This document shows, in pieces, positions 1 through 9,432 of a DNA stretch of 64,000 nt (the stretch's first letter is position 1; each line of letters starts with the position of its first letter). The notes beneath the pieces were generated by a model. That model worked only from the letters and a program-made list of their open reading frames with translations. It did not search any database and was not told the origin of the DNA. The DNA is taken from positions 16,736 to 80,735 of the forward strand of contig NZ_CADFDB010000020.1 in assembly GCF_902832845.1 (NCBI RefSeq). Reading direction: 5' to 3'. The DNA comes from Burkholderia metallica (GTDB lineage: Bacteria > Pseudomonadota > Gammaproteobacteria > Burkholderiales > Burkholderiaceae). Position numbers and translations under genes: made by a program.

Positions 1-168
1 GGCGACGACCCGATGGCGCTCGCGCTCGACAACTGCGCGAAGCAGGACGCGGGCGCATGCCGGCTGTATGCGGTCAACGACCGGGTCGTGTGGAACGCGA
101 CGCAGACGGCCGACAACGACGACGCCCACGCACGCGACACCGGTACGCCGGCGCTGGCTTCGCGCTAA
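1..168 (+). CDS. C-terminal end of an unidentified protein (partial)
   Basis: Frame 1 is open from the window edge and ends at TAA 166-168, giving the last 55 residues of a protein whose start lies outside the window. The visible part has two cysteines in a short pattern (DNCAKQDAGAC) followed by LYAVNDRVVW, then a polar low-complexity tail. Paired cysteines suggest an exported protein, but this is inference. I do not recognise the family. Codon use matches the surrounding Burkholderia genes. It ends 500 bp before the biotin operon on the same strand. Confidence 0.6.
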   Translation, partial: GDDPMALALDNCAKQDAGACRLYAVNDRVVWNATQTADNDDAHARDTGTPALASR

Positions 169-667
169 ACGCACGGCCGCATTTCCGTCCATTACCCGTC
201 ACGCCGACGCCATCGGGGCGTCGACAAGCGGGAAGCCTTCAAGCGGATGGTCTTCAACCTCGTCGTGAGCAACGACGAGGCCCTCGCTGCGCAACCACGG
301 ATCATCCACGCCTCCACGTCGATCAGGCAGCGCGAGACGCTCGATCTGTCGATCTCCCGCTGTCGCCGCACCCCACCCCCCTCATCATTCCCCATATTTC
401 CGCGTCGTCGCGCACCGCCCGCCCCCACGATTTTTTTCGGTGGGGAAGGCTCACTCGAACGTCGTCATCTGCGGTCATTTCGGGATATCTGAACCGTACC
501 GTTCCGAGCCGTCCCGATCTACGCCGAACTCCCGCCCAGCAAGGCTTTGCGGCGTTTGTAACCGGTAGTGCAACGGGTCGCGGAACACGCTAATCTCAGC
601 GCGTTTCGTGTCCCGCCGCGCGGCATCCCTTCGATGCCGCGCGGCCGTTTTGTCCCCCGGAGTCGCC
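169..667. other. Intergenic region before the biotin operon
   Basis: No convincing gene. A perfect 9-bp hairpin lies at 258-280 (CCTCGTCGT, 5-nt loop, ACGACGAGG); it lacks a following T-run, so it is at best a weak terminator for the upstream gene. At 423-446 a CCCCAC/GTGGGG pair encloses a T-run. The promoter of the bio operon should lie between about 450 and 650, but I could not fix clear -35/-10 boxes or a biotin repressor operator. The ribosome binding site GGAG at 659-662 belongs to bioA. Confidence 0.5.
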
Positions 668-2014
668 TTGAGTACGCCAGCCACCGACGACTGGGTCGCG
701 CGCAGCCTGCGCGCGGTCTGGCATCCCTGCACCCAGATGAAGCACCACGAGCGCCTGCCGCTCATCCCCGTCGCGCGTGGCGCGGGCGTGTGGCTGTACG
801 ACCGTGACGGCCGCCGCTACTTCGACGCGATCAGTTCGTGGTGGGTCAACCTGTTCGGCCATGCGAACCCGGACATCAACGCGGCGCTGAAAGCGCAGCT
901 CGACACGCTCGAGCACGCGATGCTCGCCGGCTGCACGCACGAGCCCGCGATCGAGCTCGGCGAACGGCTGCATGCGCTCACCGCGCGCACGCTCGGCCAT
1001 GCGTTCTTCGCGTCGGACGGCGCGTCGGCCGTCGAGATCGCGCTGAAGATGAGCTTCCACGCGTGGCGCAACCGCGGCCGCGCGAACAAGCAGGAATTCG
1101 TCTGCGTCGCGAACGGCTATCACGGCGAAACGATCGGCGCGCTCGGCGTGACCGACGTCGCGCTGTTCAAGGACGCGTACGACCCGCTGATCCGCCATGC
1201 GCACGTCGTCGCGTCGCCCGATGCGCGCGGCGCGCTGCCGGGCGAAACGGCCGCCGACGTCGCCGGCCGCGCGCTCGCGGACGTGCGCCGCCTGTTCGCC
1301 GAACGCGGCGACCGGATCGCCGCGCTGATCGTCGAGCCGCTCGTGCAGTGCGCGGCCGGCATGGCGATGCACGATCCGTCATACGTGCGCGGGCTGCGCG
1401 CACTGTGCGACGAATTCGGCGTACACCTGATCGCCGACGAGATCGCGGTCGGCTGCGGCCGCACCGGCACCTTCTTCGCGTGCGAGCAGGCCGGCGTCTG
1501 GCCCGATTTCCTGTGCCTGTCGAAAGGCATCAGCGGCGGCTACCTGCCGCTGTCGCTCGTGCTCACGCGCGACGACGTGTTCGCCGCGTTCTACGACGAC
1601 GACACGACGCGCGGCTTCCTGCACTCGCATTCGTACACCGGCAACCCGCTCGCGTGCCGCGCGGCGGTCGCGACGCTCGACCTGTTCGCGCGCGACGACG
1701 TGCTCGCGAGCAACGCCAGCAAATCGGCGACGCTGCGCGCGGCGCTCGCGCCGCTCGGCGCGCACCCGCAGGTGCGCCATCTGCGCGAACGCGGCACGCT
1801 GTTCGCATTCGACGTCGCGCTCGACGGCGACGCGGCGCGTGGCTTCTCGCGGCGCTTCTTCGAACGCGCGCTGGAACGCGAGCTGCTGCTGCGCCCGATC
1901 GGCACGACCGTGTACCTGATGCCGCCGTACGTGATGAGCGACGACGACATCGCGTGGCTCGCGCAACGCACGCGCGACACGCTCGACGCCACGCTGGAGG
2001 AAATCGGCCGATGA
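668..2014 (+). CDS. bioA: Adenosylmethionine-8-amino-7-oxononanoate aminotransferase BioA
   Basis: PLP-dependent class III aminotransferase that moves the amino group of S-adenosylmethionine to 7-keto-8-aminopelargonate (KAPA), giving 7,8-diaminopelargonate in cytosolic biotin synthesis. The 448-residue product has the early WHPCTQM motif typical of Bio[11 protein letters not shown] near 57-65, the cofactor Asp in HLIADEIA (about 257) and the Schiff-base lysine in LSKGISGG (about 286). I chose the TTG at 668 because GGAG lies 5 nt upstream and the protein then begins MSTPATDDW like other BioA proteins; an ATG at 608 would add 20 unconserved residues. The stop overlaps the bioF start (ATGA), so translation is probably coupled. 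A TTG start may limit expression. Confidence 0.95.
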   Translation: MSTPATDDWVARSLRAVWHPCTQMKHHERLPLIPVARGAGVWLYDRDGRRYFDAISSWWVNLFGHANPDINAALKAQLDTLEHAMLAGCTHEPAIELGERLHALTARTLGHAFFASDGASAVEIALKMSFHAWRNRGRANKQEFVCVANGYHGETIGALGVTDVALFKDAYDPLIRHAHVVASPDARGALPGETAADVAGRALADVRRLFAERGDRIAALIVEPLVQCAAGMAMHDPSYVRGLRALCDEFGVHLIADEIAVGCGRTGTFFACEQAGVWPDFLCLSKGISGGYLPLSLVLTRDDVFAAFYDDDTTRGFLHSHSYTGNPLACRAAVATLDLFARDDVLASNASKSATLRAALAPLGAHPQVRHLRERGTLFAFDVALDGDAARGFSRRFFERALERELLLRPIGTTVYLMPPYVMSDDDIAWLAQRTRDTLDATLEEIGR

Positions 2015-3321
2015 CACGACCGCCCGCACACACGCTTCGTTCGCGGCTCCCCGACGGGGCCGCCGCTTCCGCAGGGACGGCCCGGCGGGACGCCGCGACG
2101 CACCCGCTGCTCGATACGCTGCAACGCGGCCTCGCCGATCTCGACGCGCAAGGGCTGCGCCGCGTACGCCGCACCGCCGATACCGCGTGCGATGCGCGCA
2201 TGACCGTCGACGGCCGCGAGATCGTCGGCTTCGCGAGCAACGACTATCTGGGCCTCGCCGCGCATCCGGCGCTCGTCGCCGCGTTCGCCGAAGGCGCGCA
2301 GCGCTACGGCTCCGGCAGCGGCGGCTCGCACCTGCTCGGCGGCCATTCGCGCGCGCACGCGACGCTCGAGGACGACCTCGCGGCCTTCTCGGGCGGCTTC
2401 TGCGACGCGCCGCGCGCGCTGTACTTCAGCACCGGCTACATGGCGAACCTCGCCGCGATGACCGCGCTCACCGGCAAAGGCGCAACGATCTTCTCCGACG
2501 CGCTGAACCACGCGTCGCTGATCGACGGGATGCGGCTGTCGCGCGCGAACGTGCAGGTCTATCCGCATGCGGATACGGTTGCGCTCGCCGCGCTGCTCGA
2601 TGCATCGGATGCCGAAACGAAACTGATCGTCAGCGACACCGTGTTCAGCATGGACGGCGACATCGCGCCGCTGGCCAAGCTCGTCGCGCTGGCCGAACGC
2701 CACGGCGCGTGGCTCGTCATCGACGATGCGCACGGCTTCGGCGTGCTCGGCCCGCAGGGCCGCGGCGCGCTCGCGGCCGCCACGCTGCGTTCGCCGCATC
2801 TCGTGTACGTCGGCACGCTCGGCAAGGCGGCCGGCGTCGCAGGCGCATTCGTGATCGCGCACGAGACCGTAATCGAATGGATGATCCAGCGCGCACGCAG
2901 CTACATCTTCACGACGGCCGCGCCGCCGGCCGTCGCGCACGCGGTCTCGGCCAGCCTGAAGGTGATCGCGGGCGACGAAGGCGACGCGCGGCGCGCGCAT
3001 CTCGCCGCGCTGATCGAACGCACGCGCACGCTGCTGCGCAATACGCGCTGGCAGCCGGTCGATTCGCACACGGCCGTGCAGCCGCTCGTGATCGGCAGCA
3101 ACGATGCGACGCTCAAGGCGATGCGCGCGCTCGACGCCCACGGCCTGTGGGTGCCCGCGATCCGGCCGCCGACGGTGCCCGTCGGCACGTCGCGGCTGCG
3201 CGTGTCGCTGTCGGCCGCGCATTCGTTCGACGATCTCGCGCGGCTCGAAGCCGCGCTGATCGAAGCCAGCGAAGGCGCCGACGTCGCGCTCGAAACGGCC
3301 CCGCGGGAGGCCGCAGCATGA
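2011..3321 (+). CDS. bioF: 8-amino-7-oxononanoate synthase BioF
   Basis: PLP enzyme of the alpha-oxoamine synthase family that condenses pimeloyl-ACP (or CoA) with alanine to KAPA. Of 436 residues, about 1-33 form a low-complexity extension not seen in shorter BioF proteins (about 385-390 residues). The core shows FASNDYLGL (74-82), [10 protein letters not shown] (102-111), [11 protein letters not shown] (163-173), the cofactor Asp and His in IDDAHGFG (238-245) and the Schiff-base lysine in TLGKAAG (about 272). The start at 2011 overlaps the bioA stop and the stop overlaps bioD, so the gene sits inside a coupled biotin operon. A start further inside the extension cannot be excluded. Confidence 0.95.
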   Translation: MTRPPAHTLRSRLPDGAAASAGTARRDAATHPLLDTLQRGLADLDAQGLRRVRRTADTACDARMTVDGREIVGFASNDYLGLAAHPALVAAFAEGAQRYGSGSGGSHLLGGHSRAHATLEDDLAAFSGGFCDAPRALYFSTGYMANLAAMTALTGKGATIFSDALNHASLIDGMRLSRANVQVYPHADTVALAALLDASDAETKLIVSDTVFSMDGDIAPLAKLVALAERHGAWLVIDDAHGFGVLGPQGRGALAAATLRSPHLVYVGTLGKAAGVAGAFVIAHETVIEWMIQRARSYIFTTAAPPAVAHAVSASLKVIAGDEGDARRAHLAALIERTRTLLRNTRWQPVDSHTAVQPLVIGSNDATLKAMRALDAHGLWVPAIRPPTVPVGTSRLRVSLSAAHSFDDLARLEAALIEASEGADVALETAPREAAA

Positions 3322-4037
3322 CCGCCCCGCTCTCGCTGTTCGTCACCGGCACCGACACCGAAATCGGCAAGACCTTCGTATCGGCCGCGATGCTGCACGG
3401 CTTCGCGCGGCACGGCCTGCGCGCAGCCGCGCTGAAGCCCGTCGCGGCCGGCGCGTATGAACGCGACGGCGTGTGGCGCAACGAGGACGCCGACCAGCTC
3501 GACGCGGCCGCGAACGTCGTGCTGCCGCCCGAGCTGCGCACGCCGTTCCTGCTGAAAGCACCGGCCGCGCCGCATATCGTCGCCGCCCAGGAAGGCGTGA
3601 CGCTCGACATCGACACGATCGCCGCGTGCCATCGCGAAGCGCTGACGCGCGCGGACGTGGTCGTCGTCGAAGGCGCCGGCGGCTTTCGCGTCCCGCTGAA
3701 CGACACGCAGGACATGGCCGATCTCGCGGTCGCGCTCGGCGTGCCGGTCGTGCTCGTGGTCGGCGTGCGGCTCGGCTGCATCAACCACGCGCTGCTCACC
3801 GCCGACGCCATTGCCGCGCGCGGCCTCAAGCTCGCGGGCTGGGTCGCGAATCACGTCGACCCGGCGATGTCGTTCCCCGACGAGAACGTCGCGACGATGC
3901 GCGACTGGCTCGCCCGCGAGCACGGCGCACTGCTGCTCGGCCGCATTCCGCACATGAGCCCGGCCGCCCCCGAATCCGCCGCGGCGATGCTCGACGTCGC
4001 CGCGCTCGTCGAGACGCTGCGCGCCGCGCAGCCTTGA
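3318..4037 (+). CDS. bioD: Dethiobiotin synthetase BioD
   Basis: ATP-dependent carboxylase that closes the ureido ring of 7,8-diaminopelargonate to dethiobiotin. The 239-residue protein starts [13 protein letters not shown], whose GTDTEIGKT (11-19) is the P-loop of this family; KPVAAG (about 41) and [13 protein letters not shown] (about 114-126) are the other substrate and Mg-ATP motifs. Length fits the family (220-240). The start codon overlaps the bioF stop (3318 against 3321), so it is likely translated by coupling. A 56-nt gap separates it from bioB. Confidence 0.96.
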   Translation: MTAPLSLFVTGTDTEIGKTFVSAAMLHGFARHGLRAAALKPVAAGAYERDGVWRNEDADQLDAAANVVLPPELRTPFLLKAPAAPHIVAAQEGVTLDIDTIAACHREALTRADVVVVEGAGGFRVPLNDTQDMADLAVALGVPVVLVVGVRLGCINHALLTADAIAARGLKLAGWVANHVDPAMSFPDENVATMRDWLAREHGALLLGRIPHMSPAAPESAAAMLDVAALVETLRAAQP

Positions 4038-4093
4038 CCCCACCGAAACCGATCTCCCGATCCCCTCATCCCCGACCAGGACAGGAAAACGAT

Positions 4094-5116
4094 ATGACCC
4101 AAGCCCAGACTGCCGCCACCGTGCAACCCGACGCGATTCCCGTGGCCGCTCCGGCCACGCCGCGCTGGCGCGTCGCCGACGTCGTCGCGCTGTTCGAGCT
4201 GCCGTTCAACGACCTGATCTTCCGCGCGCAGCAGGTGCACCGCGAGCACTTCGACGCGAACGCGGTACAGCTGTCGACGCTGCTGTCGATCAAGACGGGC
4301 GGCTGCGAGGAAGATTGCGGCTACTGTTCGCAGTCGTCGCACCACGACACGGGCCTGAAGGCCGAGAAGCTGATGGACGTCGACGCGGTGCTCGACGCCG
4401 CGCGCGCGGCGAAGGCGAACGGCGCGAGCCGCTTCTGCATGGGCGCCGCGTGGCGCAACCCGAAGGAGCGCCACATGCCCGCGCTGACCGAGATGGTGCG
4501 CGGCGTGAAGGAACTCGGCCTCGAAACCTGCATGACGCTCGGCATGCTGGAAGACGAGCAGGCGCAGGAACTCGCGAACGCGGGCCTCGACTACTACAAC
4601 CACAACCTCGACACGTCGCCTGAGTTCTACGGCCAGGTGATCTCGACGCGCACCTACCAGGATCGCCTCGACACGCTCGACCGCGTGCGCGACGCGGGCA
4701 TCAACGTGTGCTGCGGCGGCATCATCGGGATGGGCGAATCGCGCCGCGAACGCGCGGGCCTGATCTCGCAGCTCGCGAACCTGAACCCGTATCCGGATTC
4801 GGTGCCGATCAACAACCTCGTCGCGATCGAGGGCACGCCGCTCGAAGGCACCGCACCGCTCGACCCGTTCGAGTTCGTGCGCACGATCGCCGTTGCGCGC
4901 ATCACGATGCCGAAGGCCGTCGTGCGCCTGTCGGCCGGCCGCGAGCAGCTCGACGACGGCTTGCAGGCGATGTGCTTCCTCGCCGGCGCGAACTCGATGT
5001 TCTACGGCGACCAGTTGCTGACGACGAGCAACCCGCAGACGCAGAAGGATCGCGCGCTGTTCGAGCGCCTCGGCATCCGCGCGAGCGACGCGGACGCGAT
5101 GTCGGCGAACGCGTAA
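4094..5116 (+). CDS. bioB: Biotin synthase BioB
   Basis: Radical SAM enzyme that inserts sulfur into dethiobiotin to make biotin. The 340-residue sequence carries the [4Fe-4S] motif CEEDCGYC (cysteines about 71, 75 and 78) and conserved family segments such as [34 protein letters not shown] and SAGREQ. The N-terminal 24 residues are a variable Ala/Pro-rich leader. An AGGACAGGAAAAC stretch just upstream supplies the ribosome binding site. It is the last gene of the bioAFDB operon and is followed 36 nt after the stop by a hairpin terminator. Confidence 0.97.
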   Translation: MTQAQTAATVQPDAIPVAAPATPRWRVADVVALFELPFNDLIFRAQQVHREHFDANAVQLSTLLSIKTGGCEEDCGYCSQSSHHDTGLKAEKLMDVDAVLDAARAAKANGASRFCMGAAWRNPKERHMPALTEMVRGVKELGLETCMTLGMLEDEQAQELANAGLDYYNHNLDTSPEFYGQVISTRTYQDRLDTLDRVRDAGINVCCGGIIGMGESRRERAGLISQLANLNPYPDSVPINNLVAIEGTPLEGTAPLDPFEFVRTIAVARITMPKAVVRLSAGREQLDDGLQAMCFLAGANSMFYGDQLLTTSNPQTQKDRALFERLGIRASDADAMSANA

Positions 5117-5151
5117 GCGCAGCGCCCGGCGGATTCGTCCGCCTCATCGAG

Positions 5152-5178
5152 AAGCCGGGATGCGTCCCGGCTTGTTTG
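5152..5178 (+). terminator. Terminator after bioB
   Basis: A perfect 9-bp stem AAGCCGGGA / TCCCGGCTT (5152-5160 and 5165-5173) with loop TGCG is followed by GTTTGTG. It lies 36 nt after the bioB stop and just before the convergent cutC, and probably ends the biotin transcript. Confidence 0.8.
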
Positions 5179-5227
5179 TGCGCGCGTTGCGCGCCCACGG
5201 TGTCCTGCCGTTACTTGATCGCGCGCG

Positions 5228-5953
5228 TCACACGTGCGATGCCGCGCCGTCGAGCGCCGCGCGCACACGCTCGACGCGCGCTTCGTCGACGGGCGCGAGC
5301 ACCTCGCCGCGCGGGCGCACGCCCGAGCCGAAATGCACGGCGCGCACGCCGGTCGCGCGGACGAAATCGCCGACCGCGTCGATCGTGAGCCCGGAGCCCG
5401 CCAGCACCGTGCACGTCGAGCCCGCCGCCTGCCGCACGAGCCGCGTGATCGTCGCGACCGCGTCGAGCACCGACGGATGGCCGCCCGACGTCAGCACCGA
5501 CGTGACGGCCGGCACGCGCAGCAGCGCGTCGAACGCGGCGTTGAGGTCGCGCGACACGTCGAACGCGCGATGGAACGTGAGCGCGCGGCCGTCGGCCGCG
5601 GCCGCGATGCGGGCCAGCGCGCCGAGATCGACGTCGCCGTGCGCATCGAGCGCGCCGAACACGACGCCGTTCGCACCGGCCGCGACGGCCGCGCGCACGT
5701 CGCGCTCGATCACGCGCAGATCGTCGGCGTCGTAGACGAACGACCGGCTGTGCGGGCGCACGATCACGTTGACGGGAATCGGCACGGCGGCCACGACGGC
5801 TTCGATCAGGCCGACGCTCGGCGTCAGCCCGCCTTCGGTGATCGCGGTCACGAGTTCGAGGCGGTCGGCGCCCGCGCGGGCGGCGGCCTTCGCATCGCCG
5901 ACGGTCGTGGCGATCACTTCGAGGAGTACGGAGGAAGCGGCGTTTCGGTTCAT
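5228..5953 (-). CDS. cutC: Copper homeostasis protein CutC
   Basis: TIM-barrel cytosolic protein linked to copper tolerance in bacteria; its molecular activity is not settled. The 241-residue product has the family signatures LLEVIATTVGDA at the start, AGADRLELV (about 28-36), EGGLTPS (about 40-46), VIVRPHSRSFVY (about 63-74) and TSGGHPSVLD (about 155-164), and the length matches CutC. The start ATG is on the minus strand at 5953. It converges with bioB and ends next to the terminator at 5152. No copper-responsive operator was found in front of it. Confidence 0.93.
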   Translation of the reverse strand: MNRNAASSVLLEVIATTVGDAKAAARAGADRLELVTAITEGGLTPSVGLIEAVVAAVPIPVNVIVRPHSRSFVYDADDLRVIERDVRAAVAAGANGVVFGALDAHGDVDLGALARIAAAADGRALTFHRAFDVSRDLNAAFDALLRVPAVTSVLTSGGHPSVLDAVATITRLVRQAAGSTCTVLAGSGLTIDAVGDFVRATGVRAVHFGSGVRPRGEVLAPVDEARVERVRAALDGAASHV

Positions 5954-6096
5954 GGGCGACCCGCGAATCGTCTGGACAATTCGCGCATCCTAGCCGAGCC
6001 GCGTGACGGACGCCAGCGTGCCGGCCACCGCGCGGTCAGTCGCGCCGGCGGTCGCACTGGCAGCCGGCCGCTCGCCGCCTTCGGTGCATCCGGCGT

Positions 6097-7383
6097 TCAG
6101 CCGGCGCCGGCTTCGTCGTCGTCCCAGTCGATGTCGCCGCACAGCACGCGCTGCGCATCGCCGACGCGCACGGCCACCGACAACGTCACGCACGGCTGCG
6201 CCTCGTTGATCGACAGGTACGGCCGCGTGACCTGCACGCGCCCCGGCTCGGCGATCGCCGAGCGGAAATACGGCCGGCGCAGCCAGTTCGCGCCCTGCGC
6301 ATCCGCCAGCGGCGAGAAGCGCGCCTCGGCGAGCGCACGGTCGGCGCGCAGCACGACGTTGCGGCCCGACTGCCGGCCGTGCGCGTCGAGCAGGAAGCAG
6401 CGTGCGGCCGCGTGGAGCGCGAGGAAGTTCCAGCACACCTCGTCGAGCGGCTCGCCGGCCGCGAGGCGCTCGGCCGCGCGTTCGAACGCGCGCAGGTACG
6501 GCGCGAGCCGCTGCGCGTCGCGCCGCTCGCGCGCCTCGGTCTGCTGCCGGTAACGCTCGGTCAGTTCACCGATACAGCCCGTCGCGGCCTCACTGTCGGG
6601 CAGCCCCGGCGCCGGCCGGCCGAAGTAGTAGCCCTGCACGAAATCGGCCTCGCACGACAGCGCGATCTGCGCCTCGTGCTCGGTCTCGATGCCCTCGACG
6701 AGCACGAGCTTGCCGGCCTCGTGCAGCAGCGTCACGAGCCCGTGCAGGATCGCGGTGAGCCCGGTGCGGTGCGCCGCGTGCGACAGCATGATCCGGTCGA
6801 GCTTCACGATGTCCGGGTTCAGTTGCCAGATCCGCTCGATGTTCGAGTGCCCCGCGCCGAAATCGTCGAGCGCGATCAGGAAACCGTGCGTGCGGAATTC
6901 GCGCACGGCCTCGGCCAGCCGCTCGACGTCTTCCGCGCGCTGTTCGAGCACCTCGAGCACGACCCGGCGCGGCGGCATGCCGAGCCGCTTCAGGTTCGCG
7001 AGCAGCGCGGCCGCCTGGAACGGGTCGGTGAGTACGCCCGGATGCACGTTGAGGAACAGCCATTCGCGCTCGGCCCCGAGCAGCGTGAAGTTCTCCAGAT
7101 GCAGCGCCTGCGCGAGCCGGTCGAGCTGCAGCAGTTCGCCCTGGCGCGCGGCTTCGCCGAACACGTCGAGCGGCGACACAGGGCGATCGAGCGCATCGTG
7201 CGCGCGCAGCAGCGCCTCGTAGCCCACCGCACGCTGGTGCGACAGGCTGAAAATCGGCTGGAACACGGTGGTGAGCGTCAGATCGCGGTGCTGCGTCGCC
7301 AGACGTTCGAAGCCGGAGCTCACTTCCCGCTCGAACCGGTACGGCGACGCGGCGGCCGGACGCTCCTGTTGCACGATCGTCAT
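6097..7383 (-). CDS. EAL-domain cyclic-di-GMP phosphodiesterase with C-terminal sensory-like domain
   Basis: Predicted soluble phosphodiesterase that hydrolyses c-di-GMP. The EAL domain covers about residues 30-270 of 428 and keeps every catalytic motif I can check: YEALLR (EAL at 56-58), FLNVHP, the Glu in LEVLEQ, LDDFGAGHSN, VKLDR, EGIETE and QGYYFGRP. There is no GGDEF domain. The remaining ~150 residues look like the EAL-associated domain of the YkuI_C type (PAS-like), suggesting a ligand-controlled enzyme; that assignment is from memory of the family. No signal peptide or membrane segment is visible. The gene is divergent from the antiporter across 296 bp. Confidence 0.88.
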   Translation of the reverse strand: MTIVQQERPAAASPYRFEREVSSGFERLATQHRDLTLTTVFQPIFSLSHQRAVGYEALLRAHDALDRPVSPLDVFGEAARQGELLQLDRLAQALHLENFTLLGAEREWLFLNVHPGVLTDPFQAAALLANLKRLGMPPRRVVLEVLEQRAEDVERLAEAVREFRTHGFLIALDDFGAGHSNIERIWQLNPDIVKLDRIMLSHAAHRTGLTAILHGLVTLLHEAGKLVLVEGIETEHEAQIALSCEADFVQGYYFGRPAPGLPDSEAATGCIGELTERYRQQTEARERRDAQRLAPYLRAFERAAERLAAGEPLDEVCWNFLALHAAARCFLLDAHGRQSGRNVVLRADRALAEARFSPLADAQGANWLRRPYFRSAIAEPGRVQVTRPYLSINEAQPCVTLSVAVRVGDAQRVLCGDIDWDDDEAGAG

Positions 7384-7679
7384 GCCTTCCTCCTGGTAGT
7401 GCCTTCGAACGCGGCGTCCGGCGAAGCGAACGGCGTGCGCAATGTCATGGTTGGACCCTCGGTTGCCCGGTCGACGCCGGACGGCTGGCCAACATCAAGC
7501 AAGCTCCGTGCAAGGTACCGAAGACCCATGCGCCGCGCGGACGCACCGGGCTGCCGCACCGGCGTGGCGCACGTCGCGCGCACCATTTTCGTGCGCGCGC
7601 ACCGGCCGCTCGAACGCACCCGTCACGCTGTCACGCTACACTCCGTACGATCGTTTCATTCCCCGTATTCGCCGTATCG

Positions 7680-9347
7680 ATGGAAATCGTCTTCACCGTC
7701 CTGATTTTGCTGCTGACCGTCGCGCTGTCCGGCGCCGTCACGCGCATCCTGCCGTTCCAACTGCCGTTGCCGCTGATGCAGATCGCGTTCGGCGCGATCC
7801 TCGCGTGGCCGAAGTTCAACCTGCACGTCACGTTCGATCCCGAAATCTTCATGCTGCTGTTCATTCCGCCGCTGCTGTTCGCGGACGGCTGGCGGATTCC
7901 GAAGCGCGAGCTGTACCTGCAGCGCCGCGCGATCCTGATGCTCGCGTTCGGGCTCGTGTTCATGACGGTACTCGCAGTGGGCTACTTCGCGCACTGGCTG
8001 ATACCCGAGTTGCCGCTGCCGATCGCGTTCGCGCTCGCGGCCGTGCTGTCGCCCACCGACGCGGTCGCGCTGTCGGGCATCGCCGGCAAGGGCCGGATCC
8101 CGCCGCAACTGATGCACATCCTCGAGGGCGAGGCGCTGATGAACGACGCGTCGGGCCTCGTCGCGCTGAAATTCGCGATCGCGGCCGCGCTGACGGGCAT
8201 GTTCTCGCTGCGCGACGCGTCGGTCACGTTCGTGATCGTCGCGGCCGGCGGGCTCGCGACGGGCGCGATCGTGGCGTGGGTGTTCAGCACGCTGTCCACG
8301 CGCTTCCTGAACGCCGAGCAGGAAGGCGACCCGGCGCCCGGCATCGTGATGACGCTGCTCGTGCCGTTCGCGGCCTACCTGTTCGCCGAGCACCTCGACC
8401 TGTCGGGCGTGCTGGCGGCCGTGTCGGCCGGGATGATGATGAACTACACGAGCTTCTCGCGCAAAAGCACCGTCGCGTCGCGCGTGCGCGCCGAGAGCAC
8501 GTGGGCGATGATCGAGTTCGTGTTCAACGGCATGGTGTTCATCATGCTCGGGCTGCAGTTGCCGCACATCATCGGCCGCACGCTCGTCGACGCGCATCAC
8601 ACGAGCGACGCGCTCGTCGGCCGGATGATCTTCAACGTGTGCGCGATGATGCTCGCGCTGTATGCGATCCGCTTCCTGTGGGTCTGGCTGCTGCGCTGGT
8701 TCGCGAGCCGTCGCGCCGCGCGCCACGGCCTCGCGGGCACGATGGCCGGCATCCGCACGATCGCGGTGATGACGGTCGGCGGCGTGCGCGGCGCGGTCAC
8801 GCTCGCCGGCGTGCTGTCGATTCCGGTCGCGCTGTCCGACGGCGTGCCGCTGCCGGGGCGCGACACGGCGATCTTCGTCGCGTCGGCGGTGATCCTCGGC
8901 TCGCTCGTCGTCGCGGTGATCGGCCTGCCGCTGCTGCTGCGCGGCGTGCGCTCGTCGCGCAACACGCTCGGCGACGAGGAACGCGCGGCGCGCGCGGCCG
9001 CGGCCCAGGCCGCGATCCGCGCGATCGATTCGTCGCACGACGCGATCTCGGCCGATCTCGACGAATCGGGCGCCGCGCGCTGCGCGGACATCTCCGCGCG
9101 CGTGATGGACCAGTACCGCCGCCGCCTCGCGACCCTCGCCGAGGACGGCCCCACGCCGCGCGCGGAAGCGAAGCAGACCGAAACGATGGAACTGCAGATG
9201 CGGATCGCGGCCGTGCGCGCGGAACGCTCCGCGCTGTACCGGCTGCGCAGCGAGAGCAGGATTTCCGACGAGACGCTGACCAAGCTGCTTCGCGAGATCG
9301 ACCTGTCCGAAACCGCACTGTCCACGCGCAAGAAAGGCATTCTCTGA
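7680..9347 (+). CDS. Na+/H+ antiporter, CPA1 family
   Basis: Inner-membrane monovalent cation/proton antiporter of 555 residues. The first ~420 residues are strongly hydrophobic with about 12 membrane segments starting with VFTVLILLLTVALSGAV. CPA1 signatures are present: LSPTDAVALSG (about 124-134), EGEALMNDASGLV (about 148-160) with the Asn-Asp pair of the transport core, and GGVRGAVTLA (about 370) in a late helix. The last ~130 residues form a charged cytoplasmic tail, as in bacterial NhaP/YjcE-type antiporters. Substrate preference (Na+, K+ or Li+) cannot be read from sequence. Confidence 0.9.
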   Translation: MEIVFTVLILLLTVALSGAVTRILPFQLPLPLMQIAFGAILAWPKFNLHVTFDPEIFMLLFIPPLLFADGWRIPKRELYLQRRAILMLAFGLVFMTVLAVGYFAHWLIPELPLPIAFALAAVLSPTDAVALSGIAGKGRIPPQLMHILEGEALMNDASGLVALKFAIAAALTGMFSLRDASVTFVIVAAGGLATGAIVAWVFSTLSTRFLNAEQEGDPAPGIVMTLLVPFAAYLFAEHLDLSGVLAAVSAGMMMNYTSFSRKSTVASRVRAESTWAMIEFVFNGMVFIMLGLQLPHIIGRTLVDAHHTSDALVGRMIFNVCAMMLALYAIRFLWVWLLRWFASRRAARHGLAGTMAGIRTIAVMTVGGVRGAVTLAGVLSIPVALSDGVPLPGRDTAIFVASAVILGSLVVAVIGLPLLLRGVRSSRNTLGDEERAARAAAAQAAIRAIDSSHDAISADLDESGAARCADISARVMDQYRRRLATLAEDGPTPRAEAKQTETMELQMRIAAVRAERSALYRLRSESRISDETLTKLLREIDLSETALSTRKKGIL

Positions 9348-9382
9348 CGGCCCGGCCGCGGCCGCAGCGGCCGCTCCAATGA

Positions 9383-9412
9383 AAAACGGCGACGCACCTG
9401 CGTCGCCGTTTT
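9383..9412. terminator. Bidirectional terminator between antiporter and oxidoreductase
   Basis: A 13-bp perfect stem AAAACGGCGACGC / GCGTCGCCGTTTT with loop ACCT lies between two converging genes. It carries an A-run on one side and a T-run on the other, so it can stop transcription from both directions. Confidence 0.9.
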
Positions 9413-9432
9413 CACATCCGCCCGCGCGTGCG

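Noticed and set aside
423-446. Rho-independent terminator near 430
   Set aside because: The T-run lies in the loop of the CCCCAC/GTGGGG pair, not after the stem.
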